Assembly (NCBI RefSeq): GCF_032062135.1
Contig: NC_092858.1
Location: forward strand, 122,405,021 to 122,469,020
Direction: 5' to 3'
Source: Pyxicephalus adspersus
Lineage: Eukaryota > Chordata > Amphibia > Anura > Pyxicephalidae
DNA: 64,000 nucleotides
Below are positions 1-11,923 of this stretch, piece by piece (within the stretch, counting starts at the first letter, position 1; each line of letters starts with the position of its first letter). The notes under the pieces were generated by a model. It saw only the letters and a list, made by a program, of their open reading frames with translations, had not been told where the DNA came from and ran no database searches. Made by a program: the position numbers and the translations under genes.

Positions 1-342
1 AAACTGTCTTATAGAGCAAAGAAAGATGAGAAACTGTGAATTGAATTGCAATGTTAGCTATATGGCATACATATCTCCGTGGAAAAAAATCCAATACATT
101 GTCATTACATTACATGCATATATTCCAAACTTTTACGCCTTAAAAATGCTGCATAGAAAACTACCTATTGATGTAAAAGAAATCAAATGTGCTACTAATT
201 GCCTGAGAGGAATTATAGCACAATGTCTTTGCTGAACTGCATTTCCATTCCACAATGTGAGCTCTTTGTGTTTAACCACAGAACTTGCTTTACCCACTAT
301 CAATCCCAATCCCTTTGCATGTCCATTTGTTTATGTATTTCC
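1..342. other. Unannotated AT-rich sequence before the first gap
   Basis: Low-complexity AT-rich DNA with no recognised repeat end or exon. Reading frames that appear to start here run into the run of N and have no meaning. Confidence 0.6.
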
Positions 343-1155
343 NNNNNNNNNNNNNNNNNNNNNNNNNNNNNNNNNNNNNNNNNNNNNNNNNNNNNNNNNN
401 NNNNNNNNNNNNNNNNNNNNNNNNNNNNNNNNNNNNNNNNNNNNNNNNNNNNNNNNNNNNNNNNNNNNNNNNNNNNNNNNNNNNNNNNNNNNNNNNNNNN
501 NNNNNNNNNNNNNNNNNNNNNNNNNNNNNNNNNNNNNNNNNNNNNNNNNNNNNNNNNNNNNNNNNNNNNNNNNNNNNNNNNNNNNNNNNNNNNNNNNNNN
601 NNNNNNNNNNNNNNNNNNNNNNNNNNNNNNNNNNNNNNNNNNNNNNNNNNNNNNNNNNNNNNNNNNNNNNNNNNNNNNNNNNNNNNNNNNNNNNNNNNNN
701 NNNNNNNNNNNNNNNNNNNNNNNNNNNNNNNNNNNNNNNNNNNNNNNNNNNNNNNNNNNNNNNNNNNNNNNNNNNNNNNNNNNNNNNNNNNNNNNNNNNN
801 NNNNNNNNNNNNNNNNNNNNNNNNNNNNNNNNNNNNNNNNNNNNNNNNNNNNNNNNNNNNNNNNNNNNNNNNNNNNNNNNNNNNNNNNNNNNNNNNNNNN
901 NNNNNNNNNNNNNNNNNNNNNNNNNNNNNNNNNNNNNNNNNNNNNNNNNNNNNNNNNNNNNNNNNNNNNNNNNNNNNNNNNNNNNNNNNNNNNNNNNNNN
1001 NNNNNNNNNNNNNNNNNNNNNNNNNNNNNNNNNNNNNNNNNNNNNNNNNNNNNNNNNNNNNNNNNNNNNNNNNNNNNNNNNNNNNNNNNNNNNNNNNNNN
1101 NNNNNNNNNNNNNNNNNNNNNNNNNNNNNNNNNNNNNNNNNNNNNNNNNNNNNNN
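343..1155. other. Assembly gap (813 N)
   Basis: Uninterrupted N. The sequence just right of the gap is the end of an inverted-repeat element, so the missing bases probably include the rest of that element, including its left end. Confidence 0.99.
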
Positions 1156-1207
1156 CGTTCGTCGTTCATTTCCAACGATAAAAATTGGACGTGTGTACGC
1201 AGCTTTA
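1156..1207. mobile_element. Right terminus of a TACACACGT-type inverted-repeat element
   Basis: The segment right of the gap reads, reversed, as a terminus of the type GCGTACACACGTCCAAT followed by ATCGTTGGAAATGAAC. It matches, with substitutions, the ends of the complete element at 40572-40996. Only the right end is visible; the left end is lost in the gap. This is a non-coding DNA transposon fragment of unresolved superfamily. Confidence 0.65.
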
Positions 1208-1249
1208 GAGTCCACCCACAATTTGCTTGATGGTAAGAGTTCTTGGGAG

Positions 1250-1769
1250 TAGTGTTGGTTGAACAAGTTTTTGATTCGGCAGGTATTCGATCGAATAGCC
1301 CGATATTTTTCGGGTGATCAAACGCCGAATTTGAACACCATTTGAACACATGCTTTTGGGACTGTGTAGAACTGCAAGAGCAATCAGGGGAGCAGAGCTG
1401 TGAATGCTCTTGCAGCCTTAGCGTAACTGTAGTATGTGTTCTTGGATAGAGATTCTCTATCAATGAACACGTACGGAACAGCAGTTCATCTGCAGTCACA
1501 GCTAATTGGAAGCACTCACGTGCCTCCTCCAATCAGCTGTGGCCGCAAAGTTCCCACGGTCACTAGGCTGTACTTATCAGCCCGGTGGCTGTGAGAACTG
1601 AACTGCTGATGAACTCTCAATGGAGAAACTCCATTAGGAGTTCATCTAGAGTTCGTCTTTTTTTTTTTAAAACATATTTTTAAACACAAATTCGCAAAGT
1701 TGAATTTCGTGTTTTTCGGTTTGGGTCTGCCTAAATTCGAACCGCCATTTTGGCAGAATTCGAACACTA
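1250..1769. mobile_element. Non-autonomous hAT-type element with 8-bp target duplication
   Basis: The element is 520 bp and is flanked by a perfect 8-bp direct repeat CTTGGGAG at 1242-1249 and 1770-1777. Its ends are inverted (TAGTGTT at the left, AACACTA at the right) and the subterminal sequence contains repeated TTCGAA/TTCG words on both sides. Eight-bp duplications with short inverted termini are the signature of the hAT superfamily. There is no transposase frame, so it would depend on a partner. The interior is GC-richer than the surroundings and contains short foldback segments near 1600-1650. Confidence 0.85.
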
Positions 1770-1777
1770 CTTGGGAG

Positions 1778-3566
1778 AAATAGCTGTAGATGTACCGTCA
1801 GAAGCCACTTTAGCTTTTTACAGTTGGCAGTAATGGAATTTTACAAACCCGGTAAAAAATGTCACAGGAGAATAATTAAATCTTTTTTTGTCACTACAAT
1901 AACAGGTTAAAAGAAAAATATGTCTGGGTATCCATAGGGAAAGAGAGTTTTAGAGTTAAATCTGGGTAATGCCTGGGTCCTCCTTTAAACTATAAAAATT
2001 GCCTAAACCCAGCCATATCTATAATAGGAACCACAGGTTCAAGATTAGTTGTTACACAATGCACTGGCCTGGTGTATTCAACACAGCAGAACCGGAAAGG
2101 TGATTCGAATAAACTATAGTTTGACTAGGCAATGCATTTTCTGCTTTTTTCAGATATTGAAATGTTAAAGCATAATTTAGTTGCATTTATGATTTTTTTC
2201 TCTATATTACTATGCTTCAAATATTGAGCGTAGTGACCAAGTTAGCTGCTTTGGACACCAATTGTATTTTACCAGTTTAAACCCAGCATATACATCATAA
2301 TATAATTAGAATGTAGAAAGCAATGTAATTAGTGTTTAGGAAAAATATTTCCATGCCAACTTGTGCCAGCTTGATAAATATAGTTCTAGCCCTGCTATTT
2401 TCACTTGGAAGTTTTGTAATATTTTTTCTTTCTGGCTAGCCTATAAACATTTCGCAAACAAATGTACTTATGTGCAGTAATATACATACTGTAATTCTAC
2501 AAAGTGCTATAGTTGAGATTTATTTCTGCTAAAATAACAGTGAAATCTGGAATTTTTATTGTAAATACCTAACAATAAGGAGACTTTATCAAACAAGGCA
2601 CACTGTGAACCAGACATGTATCCAGTATAAATCTCTTTGGCCGTCATTTATCAATGAAAATGCTTATTTTACCATATTTTTTCAAATGTCAATGAATTTC
2701 TGACATTTCTAGGTAATACAAAAGCAGGCATAGCAAGTGTTAGTAGTACATTCTATAAGGCCTCAGTGCATTTTTTTAAAGTGAAAGGGGAGCCTATTGT
2801 ATAAAATACACTGCACCACTTGTGGACTGGCTCTGTGTATCTGGGTAAATAAACTGCTTATACAATGAGAGCTGGACATGTGCTTTCAAAAATTTTGTCA
2901 TTAACTAAACATACATTTTGTTTAAGATTTGGTATTTGGTTGGTATGCATTTGAGCAAGATTTGGAGCTATGTTTTAGGCATAGAATCATGAACTAATTA
3001 CCTATTTTTCTACTTTATTTTCTAGCAGGTAAAAAATGATTGTGTCCAAATACTATGCACTGTCTTCTCTTTAAAGCAATTAAAAGGAATCATATCCAGG
3101 CCTAATAGCCCTCAACAATGGGCTCTTAGTGTTAGCTTATACCACTCTAAACTAGAAACTGAAACTAGAGGACTTCAATTATTGCCTGATCATTATTAGA
3201 TTACCAGAAAAAAAAATATAGGCAGATCTGTGCTATATTGCATATGAGAGGTACTTGTGACCATCACAGGGCATTCTTAGAAGCAGTGTTGCTAGATGCA
3301 GCATATTAATGCTGCTAACGACAAACCCTATTCTCAAGATAATCCATACTTTTCGGTTTCATAATAAAGACTTCAAAGGCTTCAATCAGGAGTACACATA
3401 AGGAGGGGCAAAATGTGCTGCTGCATAAGGGTCCCCACCTCAGCCACAAGGAGGCCACATGGGGGATTTGGCAGGGGGGCTCCCTAAGTCATTTCTGCAC
3501 AGGGGCCCACTGTTGATGAGATCCACTGCCTCCAGAACAGGGTTTTAATTCTGCTGTTTAAACTCC
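1778..3566. other. Single-copy-looking AT-rich DNA
   Basis: About 1.8 kb with no recognised element end, no long frame with protein-like composition and no tandem array. A possible short repeat lies just before the LTR at about 3390-3540 (higher GC), but I could not assign it. Confidence 0.5.
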
Positions 3567-3571
3567 ATCTC

Positions 3572-4318
3572 TGTCACAGATCCCCGCAGGTCCAGGTCAT
3601 CTGTGCCTCTTCCTTACTCACCCACTTTGCAGTCCCCTGCTGCCAGTACCATCTCTGCCTCTGGATCCAACACTCTGCATACTTCCTGTTCCAAGTCAGG
3701 TGATTCTCTGTCAGCTGCTCCCTTGCCTCAGGGAACCATAGTATTCTGCAGATGCACTCCCACTGCTGGCAAACATCTGAATGATTATCTCAGCAACAGC
3801 ACTCCCTCTGCTGGTGGGATTGATGTCTGTGGCTCACTGGATCCACGCCCATCACCTGACATTCCCTTCTTAAGGAAGTCACCTGGCAACAGGAAGTTGC
3901 CCGAACAAGGAGTTCCTTTGGCTCTGCTTCCAGGTTCCTGTTGTTTTTTTTCTCCTGTTGTAGATTCTTCGTGTACTGACCCCGGCTTGTTTTCTGACTA
4001 CTGTTGTTCGCTGCCTGCCCTGACCTCTTGCCTGTTTCCTGACCAACCTTGTCCGCTGCCTGCCCTGACCTTTTGGCTCATCTGACTACTCTCCTGGATT
4101 TCCCTTTTGTACTACATCTGGTTCCTGCCTATTAGCAGTCACCTGCCTTGGCGGGCACAGGGGCCGCAACCTGGCAGTAGCTTACCGCACAACATCCTCA
4201 CCTCTAGAGGCTCTGGAGAAGACCAGGCTACTGCTTAGACCCTGCACCCCGTGCACGTCTCCACCCACAGGGTTGGTGGCACGGTGGGTCCACCACTTGG
4301 CCTTGTGGAGCCGTGACA
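3572..4318. mobile_element. Solo LTR, family A, copy 1
   Basis: This 747-bp GC-richer block starts TGTCACAG and ends CGTGACA (TG...CA, ends inverted). It is bounded by a perfect 5-bp direct repeat ATCTC at 3567-3571 and 4319-4323. Nothing resembling a primer binding site, gag or pol adjoins it, so it is a solo LTR left by LTR-LTR recombination. A stretch near its right end (from about 4164, CCGCAACCTGGCAGTA, and GGCTCTGGAGAAGACC) recurs in the LTR at 11178-11918. This organisation suits a Ty3/gypsy-type retrotransposon, but no internal coding region confirms that. The 160-residue open frame inside (3603-4085) is rich in Pro, Ser and Cys and is a by-product of LTR composition. Confidence 0.88.
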
Positions 4319-4323
4319 ATCTC

Positions 4324-6121
4324 ATAATAGAATATAATATTGCTATTACAGCAGTTTTTCTGACCCGGCACAGCTCCTCGAATGATCCCTAACTCTAAAA
4401 AAAAAAGAAGACATGTATCCTGAGAAACCTAACTATCATTATGAGAACTACAAGCAAAGAACACTACCCATCTGCCCCTTTTTTAGCTGTTTTGCTGATA
4501 GGCTTTAGACTTACACTTGTACTGCATTTATTACACCAATCTGCAGCTCAGTTACACTGTTTTTATGCTTTATTACATGTTATAATTTGGTGGGGGGTGT
4601 TTTTTATTCTTACTTTAACTGTATCCTGTTTAGTGTATCCTGGATATGATCTGACTTATTGGAGACATGGAGGGTTTAACAGGGAGGGTTAACTGTATGT
4701 CAAGCTGTCCACACATCACAAGGCAACATGTAGCAAAGACAGAACAATGAAGAATGGGAAAACAGTATAGAGACATAGGTTATGTGGCCAAGATTTCACA
4801 GTATCTATAGTATGAGACTCAGCTGGGAACCAAAAGTCAAACCAAGAATCATGTTGCTGCTTCTAAGCACACATTTCTTTTTGTCTCCTGACACAGACAA
4901 TCCTGACTAGCATATAATCTTTCAGATTAAACAGTATTCAGCAATGTCAGATGTCTCGGTGTATGACCATCCTAAGGAAGTTGCTGTATGAGATGAGATT
5001 CTAACATTGTCTCCTGGTAGTAATGCCCCGGAATCAAATGCCTTACTAAAAAATTAAATCTCGTCTGGGTGTTGCTCAGATCACATCACAATGAAATGTT
5101 TACACTGCTGAGATGACATACTAATATTTATAAATGGAAAATTGCTAAATATTTTGTACAAAATCAATCTAGCTCTGAATGTGCAAATAAAATAGTAAAT
5201 GATGCATCTTTGCCTGAAAATGATGGTTCTGCCCTCATTAGTCAAATAAACTCAGGTAGCTCATAAACATGAATTCAGATGAGTGAAATGAAAACAACCA
5301 ATTTATTTTAACAGCATCTACTGTGGAGAAGTTATGCCTAATGACTTTACAGGTGCAAGCTTATTCTGGACACATTCTGCACGTTGTTTTGTTGTCTACC
5401 TTAGGGCACACCTCCCAGTCATTCCTGATGTCCCCCCAACCCTGCCAGCCTATAATCACAATGCCATAGCTGTGCCTACGCTTTTTAATACCATTACAAG
5501 CTGGGCAAAAACAAACCAGATGCTTGCTGCAAGGAATACAGAACACATGTATGTGTTTCTGTCCATATTCTCTCGATGTGTTACGATACAATAGTGAATT
5601 ATGATTCTTTTTGGATGTGTAATTAGAGAACAGAGCAGATGGCAGAAGGACGGTTTACAGTGTTGTAATGAGCAGGGATGGCTAGAATAGCTGTGGCCTG
5701 GATCTTTGTAACACTTACAATTTCACACCATTTACATGCAGCAGCACAGAGGAGATTTTCAGAAATTATGTTAGTTCTATAAGATTTGTCTATAAACAAT
5801 AATAAACTGGAGTTGATGCTGTAGATTGGAATGGGTACACATTGATCCACTAATGACCCCAAAGTCAGTATAGGGTTTATTGACATTCTACAAAGTCTTT
5901 TTAAATTATCATCTTATTTTGTTTTTTTTCCAAGCTATTATGTGCTAAATGTCCCAGTAGGACACTGAGCTATTTACAAACTCAAATCATATTGCTTGTT
6001 TTCTCTGTGTAGAAAGACATTTTTTCATTTAGTAACAAGCCACATGTAAAATACAGCAAAACGGCAAGCAGATAGCAATCGTTTTAATTGTTCCGATTTC
6101 AATAAACTTTCTAGCATTTAT
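4324..6121. other. Unannotated AT-rich DNA
   Basis: No recognised element or exon. A hydrophobic 83-residue frame at 4441-4692 and overlapping frames near 5334-5594 lack any family resemblance and are probably chance frames. Confidence 0.5.
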
Positions 6122-6330
6122 ACATACACTATATTGCCAAAAATATTGTAGGCACATAATTTGTTTGAGTTTAGATGTTTCCAGTAAAGCAAGCTGTCAA
6201 TGGTATAGCATTTGGCAATTGTACAATTACATCCTTCCCTGGCAACATTTGTGTTTCTGGTTTAAAAAGACATTAGATGAGTTTGTTATAAAAAGCTCAA
6301 GTGATGTACACACAATCTTGATCTTCACCT
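6122..6330 (+). mobile_element. Tc1-like element fragment (terminus plus internal piece)
   Basis: The segment begins with CACTATATTGCCAAAAATAT, which closely resembles the inverted terminus of a Tc1-like family known from fish and frogs. Further on, the words GGCAACA and AAAGACATTAGATGAGTTTG resemble internal sequence from the same kind of element. It is heavily deleted, with no usable transposase frame. The family assignment rests on remembered repeat sequence rather than a search. Confidence 0.5.
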
Positions 6331-6949
6331 TACTGAATGCTTTTAGGATGAACTGAACTATCTGAATGGACTAACATTCTAACATAGTATATATAGTTTC
6401 CGTGCTCAAAACATCCTTTTATGCAGTCATTAGTAAAATTCTCTCAGAAATCACTGATCCATTCCAAATGGGGAAATACAGCAACAGAGACTGTGCAACA
6501 AGTATCAAACATTATATATAAGAAAGTTCATCATTGTTTGAGTGGGTATTGGTGGCCACAAACAAAAGGTAGTTCCAAAATGTACACATTCCAAGAATGG
6601 GATATCCTAATGCACTTGGGCTGCATCTCAATTAAAAGAATTTAGGATTCCAAAACTTCTACAATAGAAAAACCCACACCTAGAAGTGTTTTGAGCTTGC
6701 CATTTTGCTGAAGACTCCGTTTGGTTTTTTCTACTTTTTGGTTATCCGCCTCCCAGTAGATGCTGTGGAACAGAGGGACTGCTGGATTCTGCTGGCCGTG
6801 GTATCCTGAAAGTTTCACAGTGCATGGCTCAGTACAACCTTATTGCCTTTGATGTTTATAATAAAAACACACCTAGTGCATCAATGTATTACAACTTTGT
6901 GAGTTTATTATTTTTAAGTTTTATTATTAAAGTTCACACAGACACTACT

Positions 6950-7076
6950 GGAGCAAATTTATTAAAGTTCTCCAAGGCTAGAGAGGATACACTTTCATTA
7001 GTGAAGCTGGGTGATCCAGCTACACTGATGAAAGTGTATCCTCCCCAGCCACGGAGTACTTTAATAAATCAGGCCC
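6950..7076. mobile_element. Foldback MITE, 'GATTTATTAAAG' type
   Basis: Two arms of about 49 bp (6950-6998 and 7028-7076) are inverted copies of each other around a loop of about 29 bp. Both contain the ATTTATTAAAG and GGATACACTTTCAT words. The sequence is almost entirely a hairpin. A five-base CACTA at 6943-6947 and at 7076-7080 could be a target duplication, although the exact end is ambiguous. A related but longer element lies at 54236-54453. Confidence 0.75.
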
Positions 7077-7080
7077 ACTA

Positions 7081-9239
7081 TTGTGGAATGATTTTGCAGA
7101 AGGAGGCGCCCCAAGGCTTAAAGCCCCAAGGGGAAAATGGAAAATATCTTGAACTCACTATCATGGAAGCAGGCATTTTATTATGAATGATAAGACATGG
7201 GTATAAGAAGGCTTTTAAGTCATGAATGCATCCTAATTTGAAAATTCATGGTAGGTTTCTTTTAAGCTGACATTGGAAAACAAAGTATCTTTAGTTGGTT
7301 TAATGCAAAACCATAGAACAGATAAAAAGTTACATCTGGCTTTCTACTGTACTTACTGTTTCTTAGCTGTAATTCAGCAGTGTGGGATCATCTAAGACTT
7401 CACTGAATGTAACTGCTAATCTCACTAGATGTGAAATGAAATTTGACAATGCCTCTACTGGGGTCATTGTTATCATTGCTGGGGAAAACGTTGCAGTGTA
7501 AGGATGCCTTTGCATTAAAGCAGAACTAAGCCCCAATATACTTGCCTGTCCCCGTTCTCGTAGAAGTTTTGGCCATCTTGATTGCTGGCCCAGGATGATA
7601 TAACTCGTCCTTTAGTCCTGGCAAGCACTTGGGAAATCATGATTGCCAGGTATCCTGGCATGAGCAGCTCAGTGTTTTTGGCAGTTCAGTGGAGCAATCA
7701 AAGTGATAGTTATGCAGTAAAGTACCCAGGGGATGGTGTGGAGAATGCTTCACAGAAGTGCACTGTCCCCTTGTTGTCTACCAGTCTCAGTGGGCAGCAG
7801 ATCACAAAGAACTTTCAAATTATTTGTAAATTCCCATATTTTTATTCTAACAGGTTATTTTAAAATATTACTGAGCGGTTCATAGCAAAGGTAAGATTTA
7901 GGACATTTCCATGTTGTGGTGTACATGTATATAATCGTGCATCATCATTTGTGATTGGATATTTTACATTTTTTTATAAATATTTTAAATGTCCACGAAT
8001 ACAATCTTTTAAATTTTGGGCAATACAGATTGCTTCTTTTAATATTATTTTTTAAGTATCAGCACTTATATCCCATGATATGACCTAGAAAAAAAATAGG
8101 GCACAAAAAGTGTTTCTATTTTTCACCCAATAAACCCTGCAAATTGATTTGCATTACAGCTTTCTTTGGAAGATGTGGAAGGTGCTTTTTGGTTGTTAAA
8201 GTAAATTTAGTATACTGGTTTAAAATGTTAGCACACCATAATCATATGGGTCTATATAAAATATGTATATACAGAGCAGCATTATGTGTATAGCTACAGT
8301 TGGTGCACTGTTGTTGCTAATCATATGACATTTTTCATTTACTAGAAAAAATGTCATGAACCTCATGATGAATATAAATAAGTTCACAATTTCATAAGAA
8401 GGGAAGTGACCTAAATTTCTGTTTACTGTTAGCAAAGACTCAGCTATCTGCATTATATATGCAGACCCTTGAACTACTATCACGGTAGCATATTTTAGGT
8501 ATGTTGTAGATGCATTTTGACTCATTACAGATAATATCATGACTACCATTATCAGAATGATTACTGAAGACTAGTATTACTTCTAATACTAGTTCTAATA
8601 GAACTAAATGTTGGATGTTCAGGGTGAACCTTAACAGCAATGCCACTGAGGACTTATACTTCTGTAATTTAATTTTGTTCCTTTTTTATTATATATTGTA
8701 TGTGAAGCAGGGTTGCAGCAGAATGTTGGATGCTATGAAAATGAATGGTTAATACACTATGTACATTTTTAAGCAGTATTGAAAAACTGGTGCCACACAC
8801 TGGCGCTGAGACTTAATTCACCAAATAAAAATTTAAAACAGCAGTGTAAAATTATTTTGGATATCCCAAAAACCAGCATAGGTTGTCCTCAAGAATGAAT
8901 GTCCTGCTTGTATAAAAATATGAATGCTAAGTAGCTGCCAAAACAATAAGGCGAACAAGTTCGCCCATCCCTGAGATTGAAGTATGTGTCCCCATAGTTC
9001 CATTTATAACTTTAATATTTAATGGGGAAAAAAAACGTGACATTTAAAGATAATCATAATATGCACTATAGAAATATTTTTTCACATCCTGCCTCCCAAC
9101 TACGTCATCTGCCCATTCAGTAACCTCTGATGCACATGTAATTGAATGATAAAGCATCATTGTCAAGGGTTTTTGTTTTTTTTACATTTGACTTTAAATA
9201 TTAAAATGAAAAAATATATATTTATACATCAAAGTCTAG
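7081..9239. other. Mostly unannotated DNA with a short repeat fragment
   Basis: A short dispersed-repeat fragment lies around 7515-7600 (AAGCAGAACTAAGCCCC and GGCCATCTTGATTG, words also found in part near 53950 and 42930). The rest is AT-rich, with no exon or element ends that I can define. Confidence 0.45.
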
Positions 9240-9690
9240 AATGCTTAGCATTTTCAAAGTAGGACTTTTACCTGTAACAGTGCAGTTCTGCAGATCCCTG
9301 GATCCCTCCAGAGGTTTTTCGGGATTGAATCTTGCAGCATCCAGTTACCCACTGGGCACTGCCATCTTTTTTCTTGTGTTCCGGCTTCTGCCTACGTGAC
9401 CTGATCTTGCACTGCTCAGGTGATGTAGCCTGCTGTATATGAAAAAAAAATGCCAATCTCAATGCGCATGTGTGAGATCAGCATTTTTTTCCCCATTGAA
9501 GGGAATACTGGGATGTGTGACATGGGTATTTCAAGAGGGTCTGTGCTCCCATTTGGTCTTTATTGCTGCTGGGAGGAACTTCACCTTTTCCTTTTTAATA
9601 AAAGAAAAAAAAAAGTGTTAGGTGTTAGGACAAGCCCTCAATAAAAGTAATTTGTACCTTACATAAAGAGTTGTCTACCCTTTTATGTAA
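9240..9690. repeat. Dispersed repeat R1, copy 1
   Basis: This block shares an ordered series of words with 59290-59690: ACCTGATCTTGC, then ATGTGTGAGATC, then GGATGTGTGACATGGGTAT, then TCTGTGCTCCC, then TCTTTATTGCTG, ending ACCCTTTTATGTAAAG. The shared order over about 400 bp shows that the two are copies of one repeat family. No coding frame is evident and I do not recognise its superfamily. Confidence 0.7.
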
Positions 9691-10184
9691 AGTAAGAATC
9701 CAGGTGATTTAGGTAAAGTGGAAGGAAGTGAATATTTTCTCTACCATTGTTTATAGCATGTTAATATAGTTACATGTTGTTTTTTTTTAAATAATTTTTA
9801 TTACAGTTTACCAAGGGTTCTGTGAAATTGTGATATTTTTAAGACAATTACAATTCTGTGCAAATCCCACACTGTTGCACGCTATGAAAATATTTTATTG
9901 GGATTTTATTACAGCCAATGTCAAATATATTCTAACTTCAATGAAAAAATAGCATTGCAATTCATACATTTTTAAAATATTCGGAAGTGATGCTGATTTA
10001 TTTATTTACTATGAACTTTCAGAAGATGAGCCATACTGCATACAATTAAATCCAATAAAGAAAAATAATTAAATCATACTACAATTCATCTTTTTACTGT
10101 ACTATTTAACACTTTAATTAAAGAAAGCTATCAGTATAGATTAATCAAATTAGACTGTTGACTGCCTACGGGTGATCCTGATTT
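9691..10184. other. Unannotated AT-rich DNA
   Basis: Long A/T runs and no recognised element or exon. Confidence 0.5.
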
Positions 10185-10360
10185 ACACAGGTGGGAGAGG
10201 ATTTCTATGAGGACTAGATTATATTATTGACATATGACTATGGTGGGGACATTTAATTGTGATCACCAGGAGACAGTGATGTTACCATGGACTATGTAGG
10301 TAACTGCAGGAAGATATTAGCATTGTATAGATGTATAGTAAATAATAAAAGCTTTATTAA
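10185..10360 (+). repeat. SINE-like repeat R3, degraded copy
   Basis: It contains GACATATGACTATGGTGGGG, then ACATTTAATTGTGA and CAGGAGACAGTGATG. This is the internal order of the repeat that is more complete at 61783-61975. It is heavily diverged and the 3' tail is not preserved. Confidence 0.5.
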
Positions 10361-11172
10361 TTATGTTTGTTGATTATACCAGGAAAAAGTTGATAAATAT
10401 CTATCAGTACTTATAATATTTTTCATTCAGATATTGCTGTAGTGCACCAATTCACTCTATTAACAGTGGAATTTTTAATTTGAGTGCTGATCAGGGTTGG
10501 CAAACTAATTTCTACTTTTGGACAAGAGGTAAGAACATTTTGGACACCCCATTTTTTTAAGACAGGTGGCAGAGTTAGCAGATGCATGCATAGATACCAG
10601 GATTTCAAAGAACCCCAATTATATTTGAACTGAAACATTTTTTTAACCAACATAAGAAACACTGCTATAGGAAACAAAAATTCATATTCAAACATTATTC
10701 TTAAACATTAATCAAGGGATCATTCTCATAACAAACAATTTACCTTCTTTTACACGTATATATAACTCAGCCTTTCTCAAACTTTGAAATAAAGCCCAGC
10801 AACCTCTGGAGAAATCCTAAGGTTCCATGGAATCTTGGTTAAGAATGGTGCTATAAAATGTAAGGCAGCATGACTAGAATTAGGAGGCACCCCAGGACAC
10901 AACACATAAACAAGGAAAGCCATACTGCAATGAAAGGTAGGCCTGCCCAGATTTACTTGTTTCTAACATTGGTAGTATGGCAATATGTGTGGATAATTTT
11001 GTTTGTTCCAATGTTGGAAAGCCATGCAAACACACATTTACATTTCTATGTGATGTCACTAACAAAAATTCCTCAGGGACAGTGGCAAAGGTAAGCCCCA
11101 GTTCAGAACTGACTTGTGCTCCCCTTGTCAAATGGACTGTTGGCTGAGGGAGTCTGGGATCTTGTGCAGGGG
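10361..11172. other. Unannotated DNA
   Basis: No recognised element ends. Overlapping short frames at about 10423-10695 and 10870-11131 show no family motif. Confidence 0.5.
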
Positions 11173-11177
11173 TACAC

Positions 11178-11918
11178 TGTCACACTTACCTCTTCCTCAC
11201 TAAAGCGCAGACGCCTCTCTCCTGCGCATGCGGGCAGTTCTGACTTTGGGCGTGCCTCCATTTCCAAGCTTTATCAATTCCGTTCAATCTACTGGCCAAT
11301 CAGAAAATTTTATTTAGCTATCTATTTAGCTAGCTCACACACTGCACTCTGTTTGTGCAACGTGTCCATTGTGCTGAGCCCCTAGTTCTGTGAGCTAGTT
11401 CCTGTTCACCTGGTGCTTAAATTCAGTGTTTTCTCTGTCCAGCTCCTGCGTTAATCCCTCGTTGTGCAGTCTGTTGGCTCCCAGCCAACTTCCCTGTGCT
11501 GTTCCAGTGTTCCTGTCTGTCTGGGGATATCCCTGAGTCTCCTGTGGCTCTGTTGCTTACAGTGTCTCCTGTGTTCCTTGTGTCCGCAGTGGCTCTTGTG
11601 TCACTAGTGTCTGTCTCCTGGATCCCTGGTATTTGACCCCTGGCATGTGACCTGACCTCTCTTGCTTTCTGCCTGCCTCGACCCTGGCCTTCCTCGACTA
11701 TCCTTCTCCTTTGTGATTTGGTACCATTTTTTGCCCCCCTTGGTGTGCCCAAGGACCGCAACCTGGCAGTAATCAGTGGCGCAACATACTCACTATCAAA
11801 GGCTCTGGAGAAGACCTGTTTACTCCTTAGACTCTGCACCTTGGCCCTTCTCAGGGCTCACACCACATCCGTGCAAGCTGTAGCGCTTCCTAGTGGTCTT
11901 GTCTCTCTGTGCTTGACA
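11178..11918. mobile_element. Solo LTR, family A, copy 2
   Basis: This 741-bp block starts TGTCACAC and ends TTGACA, with TACAC at 11173-11177 and CACAC at 11919-11923 as a 5-bp duplication carrying one mismatch. Near the right end (from about 11756) it shares CCGCAACCTGGCAGTA, CTCACTAT and GGCTCTGGAGAAGACC with the LTR at 3572-4318. The length (741 versus 747) and the shared order indicate the same family, although the left two thirds are diverged. No internal retroviral-type coding region is attached. Open frames on both strands inside it (for example 11423-11839 on the minus strand) are composition artefacts. Confidence 0.75.
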
Positions 11919-11923
11919 CACAC

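Noticed and set aside
199..1532. Long open frames of 300-400 residues at the left edge
   Set aside because: They consist almost wholly of N translated as X.
3603..4085. 160-residue Ser/Pro/Cys-rich frame
   Set aside because: Lies entirely within a solo LTR with a perfect target duplication; no domain motif.
4441..4692. Hydrophobic 83-residue frame that could be a small membrane protein
   Set aside because: No splice context, signal or family resemblance; expected by chance in T-rich DNA.
11423..11839. 138-residue Arg/Thr-rich minus-strand frame
   Set aside because: Lies within an LTR and overlaps a competing frame; composition effect.
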